Below are positions 21,348-26,203 of a stretch of DNA of 26,203 bases, piece by piece. Where the stretch lies: the NCBI GenBank assembly GCA_041658075.1, contig JBBAAW010000011.1, positions 1 to 26,203 on the forward strand. Direction: 5' to 3'. Each line of letters starts with the position of its first letter. The first letter of the stretch is position 1. The DNA comes from JBBAAW01 sp041658075. Its GTDB lineage: Bacteria; Patescibacteriota; WWE3; UBA101185; UBA10185. The position numbers and the translations under genes were made by a program. The notes beneath the pieces were generated by a model that made no database searches, was not told where the DNA came from, and saw nothing but the letters and a program-made list of their open reading frames with translations.

Positions 21348-22493
21348 ATGAAAATTAAATGCACGCAGGAAAATTTATCAAAAGGTCTCTCCGTTGTTAA
21401 CAAAGCCGTGTCTGCCAAAATATCGTTGCCTATTTTAGGAAACATTTTGTTTGACGCTAAAAACGGCGTTTTAACCCTATCGTCCTCCAACTTAGAAACT
21501 TCTATTTCTGCCAGCTTTAACGCTGTGGTAGAGGAAAATGGTGCCGTTGCGGTGCCTGCCAGAATGTTCACGGAATTTATAACTAACTTGCCAGCAGAGA
21601 GTTTGGAAATTTTCACGGAAAAAAACAACATCAAGCTGATTTGCGGCGAAAGTGGTGCTGAGGTATGTAGCGCTAAATTTGCTTGTATGTCGGCGGAGGA
21701 TTTTCCCACCATGCCTACGGTAAAAAAAGGCGTTAGGGTTAATTTAAATAACAAGGAGTTTAGTTTGGCGGTTTTGTACTCCTCCTTTTGCGCGGCGGTA
21801 GGCGACTCAAGACCGGCATTAACGGGCGTTTTGCTTAAAAAAGAAGGTGAAAATTTGGCGGTAGTGGCAACAGATGGTTACAGACTTACGGAAAAAAACA
21901 TTTCACTTTCTGGCGACTCTAGCGAAAGCGCCGATTTTAGCCTTTTAGTGCCGGCAAAAACGCTTGCTGAGGCGGTAAGGATCTTTTTGTCGTTGGGTGA
22001 GGATATTGGCTTGACTTACTCTGAATCAGAAAATTTGGCGGTTTTTGAATGTGGGCAGGTTTTAGTGGCTATAAGAATTTTGGACGGCGAATTTCCTGAC
22101 TATAAAAGAATAATTCCTACTAACTTTACTTTAACCGCCCACTCAAAAAACGCCGACCTGTGGCAAGCTATAAAAACCGTGAGCGTTTTTGCCAAAGATG
22201 CCAAGGAAGGTAACTCTTTACTAAGAGTTTCACTTGATCCCGTTGGTGAGTGCATAGTTTCTTCATCATCTCAACAAAGCGGCGAAGGCTCCGCAAAAAT
22301 AAAGATGGAAGTTGAATCACCCCAACCTGTTTCTCTAGCCTTTAACTCCAAGTATCTTTTGGACTTTTTTAACAGCGTCAAGTCTGAAGATCTGGATATT
22401 TACTCGGCCGGGGAAGCCTCTCCGTGTGTTTTTAAGTCGCCTCAAATTAACGACTTCTTGCACCTCATCATGCCCGTAAAACTCAATAGTTAA
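21348..22493 (+). CDS. dnaN: DNA polymerase III beta subunit (sliding clamp)
   Basis: A 381-residue protein with three repeated clamp domains. It starts MKIKCTQENLSKGLSVVNKAV, has the strand LPILGNILFDAKNGVLTLSSSNLE near 27-50, VATDGYRLTEKNISL near 172-186, DGEFPDYKRIIPTN near 246-259, and ends HLIMPVKLNS (usual MPMRL). It tethers the replicative polymerase to DNA. It follows khpB by 9 nt as the last gene of the rpmH-rnpA-yidD-yidC-khpB unit instead of following dnaA. No SD or separate promoter is clear. It ends 7 nt before the stop of the convergent VirB4-like gene. Confidence 0.95.
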   Translation: MKIKCTQENLSKGLSVVNKAVSAKISLPILGNILFDAKNGVLTLSSSNLETSISASFNAVVEENGAVAVPARMFTEFITNLPAESLEIFTEKNNIKLICGESGAEVCSAKFACMSAEDFPTMPTVKKGVRVNLNNKEFSLAVLYSSFCAAVGDSRPALTGVLLKKEGENLAVVATDGYRLTEKNISLSGDSSESADFSLLVPAKTLAEAVRIFLSLGEDIGLTYSESENLAVFECGQVLVAIRILDGEFPDYKRIIPTNFTLTAHSKNADLWQAIKTVSVFAKDAKEGNSLLRVSLDPVGECIVSSSSQQSGEGSAKIKMEVESPQPVSLAFNSKYLLDFFNSVKSEDLDIYSAGEASPCVFKSPQINDFLHLIMPVKLNS

Positions 22494-22500
22494 AGTTCTA

Positions 22501-24453
22501 CTATATTAAAGGAGCGGAAGAACCAATGGGTTTATAAATAGTTTTTTGTGATGGTTGATCAGTTTGTCCCGGCGCTATTTTTGGTTTGTTGGCATCTTCT
22601 AGTATTGCTTTACCGCTTATCAAGCCCCGTTCACGTAGTTTTAATAGCTCCGCAGGATTGGTGGTAATTAAATTATGTTCTGCTTCGCTGGCCACCACTC
22701 TTATAGCCACATGGTTAGACCCCGCAAAAAATAAACCTTCACCTTGCCCGGCACCCAGCAAAAGCCGCTTTTCTCCTTCGGAGAGATAAAAAGTGTCGGC
22801 CACTTTATCGATGGCGGCCGGATGCTGTTTTAATAGCACTTGGATCGAAGAGTTGGTGACTATCGCTTTGCCGTACTCGGAAGTTAGAAAGTCATCCACG
22901 TCTTGGGAAATAGTGGTAAGACCTAAGTAGTATTTGCGGGCGCGCTTGGCAATTCCGTAAATAAAGCGGGCGGAATCCTCGTTTTGCATAAGGTACCAAG
23001 CCTCTTCCACTATCAAAATTCGTTTTTTCAGATCGCGCCTGATTTTTGTCCAGATAAAGTCCAAAATAATGTAAAAAGCAATGGGACGCAGTATATCTTC
23101 TAAATTTTTAGTAGAGAACACAGTCATTTTACTGCTTAAGTTTACATTTGATTGTGCATCAAAAATTCCTGTGAGCGAGCCTTTAATATATCGCTCTAAA
23201 CGCTCGGCCATTCCTTTGGCTTCCGGTTCGTCGGCGCCCAGCAAAACCTTGTATAGGTCTTCCATAACCGGTGGTTCTTTGGTCATTTGGGTTTCCGGGT
23301 CGGGTGTAATACCCTTGATTCTGTAGGTTTCAATAAGCGCACGGTCTAAGATAGCCTCTTCCGTGGAGGTCATAACCTTAAAGATCAATTTTAAAAGCGT
23401 GTGGAGTGATAAAATTTTTTGACCTAGCTCGTTCTCTCCTTCCACGGCAATGTTGGAGAGGTCAAAGGGATTTATGCGCGCTGTGGAATTTGGGGAAAAG
23501 CTAATGAAGTCGCCCCCTACCGCCTCGCAAAGCATTTTATACTCTTCCTCTACATCAATAATAATAATTTCCCCGCCAAAAATTAAACTTCTTAGAGCCT
23601 CCAGTTTTACAAAGTACGACTTTCCTGAACCCGATTTAGCAAAAACCACAGCATTGGCGTTTTCCATAGAGAATCGGTCAAAAATAATAAGCGATCCATT
23701 GTGACGGTTTATTCCGTACATTATTCCGGTTTCCATTGTAAGGTCGGACGAGGTAAATGGAAAAGTAGTGGCAAGGCTAGTGGTATCCATGTTTCTAGTT
23801 ATTAAAAGCTTGTCCAGCGCTGTTGGTATGGTGGACTGAAAAGCCTGTTCCATTTGGAGAGTGGCTGTTTTGGAAATCAAGAGCAAAGAACCCAGCGTAC
23901 TCTCTACCTTAGAGGTAACGCTCTTTAGTTCCTCTAAAGTTTCCGCCGGGATAGTAATGTAAAAACTAAATTGAAAAAAACGTTCCACGCCCTTTACCAG
24001 CTGCTCCTGTAAATTATGTGCGTCCTCTAGAGCGGAGGTTACGGTGGGGTCTTCAATCTTTCCCCGTTCTCGATCGGTTCTTACAGTAGCCTCCATTTCT
24101 GTGATCTTCTTTTTTAGATCCTCCAATATTCCTTTGGACTTTACAGGGTAATAGAACATGGAGAGATCCAAAGTATGATCAAAATTAATTATGGGTGACA
24201 GCCAGTTGGCTCCAACAAAACGGGGGTAGCCGGAAATAAAAAGGGTAGTGTAATATTTTGGACCAATTCTAATATGGTTAAAATCTACCTCCACGGCAGA
24301 TGGGGCAAGGATATCTTTTATATTTATCATGCCCTTGGCCATGTCTTGCGGAGTGGCCACTCTTTCCTCCGGAGCTTTGGGTTTTTGTGCGTCCAACTCC
24401 TTTTTTACATCCTTCTTGCCTAGTGTGATTTTTGGTAATTTAAATAGTTTCAT
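22501..24453 (-). CDS. virB4: VirB4/TraC-type ATPase of a type IV secretion-like system
   Basis: A 650-residue protein. An N-terminal VirB4-like region (about 55-210; IRIGPKYYTTLFISGYPR near 62-79) precedes the ATPase domain. Walker A is FAKSGSGKSYFVK near 269-281, the IIIIDVEEEY strand lies near 298, Walker B is KKRILIVEEAWYLM near 478-491, and the sensor-like LTTISQDVDDFL lies near 511. VirB4 ATPases power pilus biogenesis or substrate transfer in conjugation and DNA uptake machines. The N-terminus carries an extra basic Lys/Pro-rich segment (1-45). It follows the TraC-like gene by 17 nt without a usable SD. Genes for VirB6, VirB8 or a relaxase are not in the window, so it is not clear that this is a mobile element. 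Confidence 0.9.
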   Translation of the reverse strand: MKLFKLPKITLGKKDVKKELDAQKPKAPEERVATPQDMAKGMINIKDILAPSAVEVDFNHIRIGPKYYTTLFISGYPRFVGANWLSPIINFDHTLDLSMFYYPVKSKGILEDLKKKITEMEATVRTDRERGKIEDPTVTSALEDAHNLQEQLVKGVERFFQFSFYITIPAETLEELKSVTSKVESTLGSLLLISKTATLQMEQAFQSTIPTALDKLLITRNMDTTSLATTFPFTSSDLTMETGIMYGINRHNGSLIIFDRFSMENANAVVFAKSGSGKSYFVKLEALRSLIFGGEIIIIDVEEEYKMLCEAVGGDFISFSPNSTARINPFDLSNIAVEGENELGQKILSLHTLLKLIFKVMTSTEEAILDRALIETYRIKGITPDPETQMTKEPPVMEDLYKVLLGADEPEAKGMAERLERYIKGSLTGIFDAQSNVNLSSKMTVFSTKNLEDILRPIAFYIILDFIWTKIRRDLKKRILIVEEAWYLMQNEDSARFIYGIAKRARKYYLGLTTISQDVDDFLTSEYGKAIVTNSSIQVLLKQHPAAIDKVADTFYLSEGEKRLLLGAGQGEGLFFAGSNHVAIRVVASEAEHNLITTNPAELLKLRERGLISGKAILEDANKPKIAPGQTDQPSQKTIYKPIGSSAPLI

Positions 24454-24470
24454 TTTATTATGACTAAAAG

Positions 24471-25187
24471 TTATTCCTCCAAAATGGCTGGTTGGACCAC
24501 TGCCGTCATAAAGTCGTTTACATTAGTACGAACTCGCTGACCATGAACCGATGATGGGTTATAAATATCAAAAAACAATTCTACCAGCTCCTGTGTATTT
24601 AAACGCCTGCTTCTTACACCGATACGGTTGAACTCTTTAATCACGTGGTCGATTTTGGGCGGTAGTTCGTTGTTACCGCGCCTTTCGGCTTGTTGTAGGT
24701 TAATGGATGACTGTCTTTTATGCATCCCAAAAAGTCGCCAAATAGGATCTAACGGACTTGATCCTAGCTCTTTGGCGTTGGTGAGTGCGCTTGGAATAGA
24801 TACATAAAATTTTTTATCTAAAACGTCATTTTGCTGAATTAAGTCTTGTACAAATTTTCTGTACGACTCCGCCTGAAACTTCAACAGTGGATCTTTTTGT
24901 TGTTGTTCCACTTTGTAAACTAGGTCTATGTATTTTGAGATATCCAGTCGCTTAGACCTTATCAGAACTTGAATCGGGAAAGTTAATGAGTTTAAAAGCA
25001 TGGAAAACGCGCCAATCATGGCATCCTGCTCGATTTCAGAAAGAAGGTCAAAGTTTACTGCGGTGGTTTGAATAACCGCCACTACGCCACCCGTCTTTAA
25101 AAACACATAGTCGTTCTTGATATCCTCGATATCTAAATGTTCTTGAGTAGAGTTCTTTATTATTCCAAAATTTGTTGTTTCAGACAT
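24471..25187 (-). CDS. TraC/VirB4 N-terminal-domain-like protein
   Basis: A 238-residue soluble protein. Residues about 25-90 (YVFLKTGGVVAVIQT, then NFDLLSEIEQDAMIGAF, LLNSLTFPIQVLIRS) match the pattern at the start of VirB4/TraC-type proteins. A helical region with QQQ and a basic RSRRLN segment near 200 follow. There is no Walker motif. It appears to supply as a separate polypeptide a part often present at the N-terminus of VirB4, and the ATPase gene follows directly. It could be a remote relative rather than a true split product. The promoter gives exactly 6 nt between TACAAT and ATG 25187. Confidence 0.75.
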   Translation of the reverse strand: MSETTNFGIIKNSTQEHLDIEDIKNDYVFLKTGGVVAVIQTTAVNFDLLSEIEQDAMIGAFSMLLNSLTFPIQVLIRSKRLDISKYIDLVYKVEQQQKDPLLKFQAESYRKFVQDLIQQNDVLDKKFYVSIPSALTNAKELGSSPLDPIWRLFGMHKRQSSINLQQAERRGNNELPPKIDHVIKEFNRIGVRSRRLNTQELVELFFDIYNPSSVHGQRVRTNVNDFMTAVVQPAILEE

Positions 25188-25193
25188 ATTTCA

Positions 25194-25202
25194 ATTGTAA
25201 CA
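25194..25202 (-). promoter_or_regulatory. Extended -10 promoter of the TraC-like/VirB4 pair, predicted leaderless
   Basis: Minus strand TGT-TACAAT (hexamer 25194-25199), then six bases (TGAAAT) and ATG 25187. A weak -35-like TTCAGT lies 17 nt upstream. Confidence 0.55.
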
Positions 25203-25204
25203 CG

Positions 25205-25220
25205 CAGTGCCTATGCACTG
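25205..25220. repeat. Inverted repeat inside the promoter of the TraC-like gene
   Basis: CAGTGC-CTAT-GCACTG, a perfect 6-bp stem and 4-nt loop, occupies the spacer and -35 region of the promoter. It lies 10 nt past the stop of the upstream gene. It could be an operator or a short terminator hairpin; no U-tract follows. Confidence 0.5.
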
Positions 25221-25230
25221 AAACACGGCT

Positions 25231-26203
25231 TTATACTTTGCCAACCATTTCTATAGTAGGAATTGGCTCCCCCTTGGCCTCAATGGCAGTAATGTCAAAA
25301 ATTAAACCGCTCTTTTTCTCTTTGTCCACCTCAATTGTGTATAGGCCATTTATAAGCGGGGTGGTTATACCAAACTTTCCCTGCCCGCTAGTTTTTACGG
25401 CCCGCACCACCTCTTTTCTTTGATTTCTTACAACGACCACAACCGCGGGTACAGGTACTTTATTACCTTGATAAATTGTTACCACCATACCCCAAATTAT
25501 ATTGGGCGTGTTGGGTGACTCTTCTATCTGCGCCGGTTTTAACGGGATTGCTCGGGGTTCCGGCTTTGTTTGCACCTGCACCTGTTTTTTAAGGAGCTCC
25601 TCCCTCTGTTGTTTTAGTAAATTCTCTTGGTCACGTAACCCCTGCAACCTTTCCTGCTCTTTAACAGCCTGTTCCCGCGCTTTTTCTTCCGCCAAGCGCC
25701 TTTCCTCTTCCGCTTTCTGCCTTTCTGCCTCCAGCTTTACCCTTTCTTGGGCCCGCCTATTTTCCTCGCTGATGTTAATAACTTCCTGCTGTTTAGCTTT
25801 CCGGGTTTCGTCCTCAAGACGCCTTTTTTTAGCTTCGTCTATCTCTTTAATTTTTTGCGACTCGATAATCTGCTTTTGTATCACTTCCTTGCTCCTGATT
25901 TGATTAATAAGGTTGTCCAGCTGCTGTACTTTTTGCGATTCTTTCTCTGCCTCATTTTGATCAAACTGCTCGTTTCTAAAACTTTTTAGCACACGCTCGC
26001 CTCGTATAGGCAAAACAATCTCTCCTCTGCCGGCTTCCTCCGCCAGGTTTATAAAACGCCTCCCTGCGTGCATGTCGGGCGTCATGGTGGGTGAGTAGTA
26101 ACCGTCCTGTACGTGGGGTGATGTCTGTTGTTGGTAACGCCTGTTGCTAGCCTGCGTTCGTATTTGTGATTGTTGTGGTTGAGTTTTTTGTACGACTTGG
26201 GGG
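25231..26203 (-). CDS. Gln-rich coiled-coil protein with a C-terminal carboxypeptidase-regulatory-like domain (N-terminus cut off)
   Basis: The frame is open to the window edge on the minus strand. At least 324 residues are visible, and internal ATG 26085 is probably not the start. The first visible 40 residues are Gln-, Thr- and Pro-rich and look disordered. A long highly charged coiled coil rich in Glu, Lys, Arg and Gln spans about 75-225 (E-E-E-R-R-L-A-E-E-K-A pattern). It is followed by a Pro-rich linker and a 90-residue Ig-like beta domain (IIWGMVVTIYQGNKVPVPAVVVVV, then GKFGITTPLINGLYTIEV) resembling carboxypeptidase regulatory-like repeats. It lies just upstream of the TraC-like/VirB4 pair, so it may be a structural part of the same machine, but it has no recognised T4SS family signature in the visible part. 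Confidence 0.8.
   Translation of the reverse strand, partial: PQVVQKTQPQQSQIRTQASNRRYQQQTSPHVQDGYYSPTMTPDMHAGRRFINLAEEAGRGEIVLPIRGERVLKSFRNEQFDQNEAEKESQKVQQLDNLINQIRSKEVIQKQIIESQKIKEIDEAKKRRLEDETRKAKQQEVINISEENRRAQERVKLEAERQKAEEERRLAEEKAREQAVKEQERLQGLRDQENLLKQQREELLKKQVQVQTKPEPRAIPLKPAQIEESPNTPNIIWGMVVTIYQGNKVPVPAVVVVVRNQRKEVVRAVKTSGQGKFGITTPLINGLYTIEVDKEKKSGLIFDITAIEAKGEPIPTIEMVGKV

Noticed and set aside
25502..25903. 133-residue plus-strand frame rich in Ser, Cys and Leu
   Set aside because: It is the antisense shadow of the charged coiled coil; Ser/Leu/Cys richness is what the complement of Glu/Lys/Arg codons gives.
22501..26203. An integrated conjugative element boundary
   Set aside because: No integrase, relaxase, direct repeats or tRNA attachment site is visible near the VirB4-like cassette, and it directly adjoins dnaN.
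1..26203. CRISPR array, rRNA or large tandem repeats
   Set aside because: No regularly spaced repeats and no rRNA-like sequence were seen on reading through; only short palindromes occur.

Overview
The window is a 26.2 kb chromosomal segment around a replication origin: dnaA, DnaA-box clusters, rpmH, rnpA, yidD, yidC, khpB/jag and dnaN are all present. Gene content points to a Candidate Phyla Radiation (Patescibacteria) bacterium, perhaps Microgenomates- or Katanobacteria-like. The clues are many small reduced proteins, a type IV pilus (T4P) locus with several one-off pseudopilins, a TraC/VirB4-type ATPase pair beside the origin, a VanW-like protein, an orphan sugar-type binding lipoprotein next to a Wzy/ligase-like protein, and few Shine-Dalgarno (SD) sequences. 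The phylum is inferred from gene content only. TGA is used as a stop (rnpA, khpB), so the code is standard.

Layout. 1-3000: end of an unrecognised gene, a small secreted protein with EF-hand-like loops, a NUDIX hydrolase, tRNA-Gln(CUG) and a NYN-domain protein. 3000-7000: a VanW-domain envelope protein meeting a small membrane-anchored protein tail to tail, then tsaD and tsaC, two enzymes of tRNA t6A synthesis. 7000-14800: the T4P locus, nearly all on the minus strand. It runs from pilB and pilC, past a divergent single-domain response regulator, to a chain of overlapping minor-pilin genes, a tail-anchored protein and the major pilin. One minor pilin carries a large predicted beta-propeller. 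14800-17600: substrate-binding lipoprotein and polytopic Wzy/O-antigen-ligase-like protein. 17600-19300: origin region with DnaA boxes on both sides of dnaA. 19300-22500: rpmH-rnpA-yidD-yidC-khpB-dnaN on the plus strand. 22500-26203: a minus-strand cassette encoding a VirB4-like ATPase, a separate TraC/VirB4 N-terminal-like protein and a Gln-rich coiled-coil protein cut by the window edge.

The most striking signal not belonging to any one gene is regulatory. At several transcription-unit starts a good -10 hexamer, often an extended TGn version, lies exactly 6 nt before the start codon (3035, 5279, 14788, 19540, 25187, and 2388 if that is the true start). That places transcription initiation on the start codon itself, so these mRNAs are predicted to be leaderless. 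Clear SD sequences occur at only a few genes, notably the secreted protein, the major pilin and yidD. Other points are a His-to-Asp change at the first metal ligand of TsaD, a pilin/beta-propeller fusion, a DnaA box inside the dnaA promoter, and dnaN separated from dnaA. No stretch longer than 300 bases lacks a gene.
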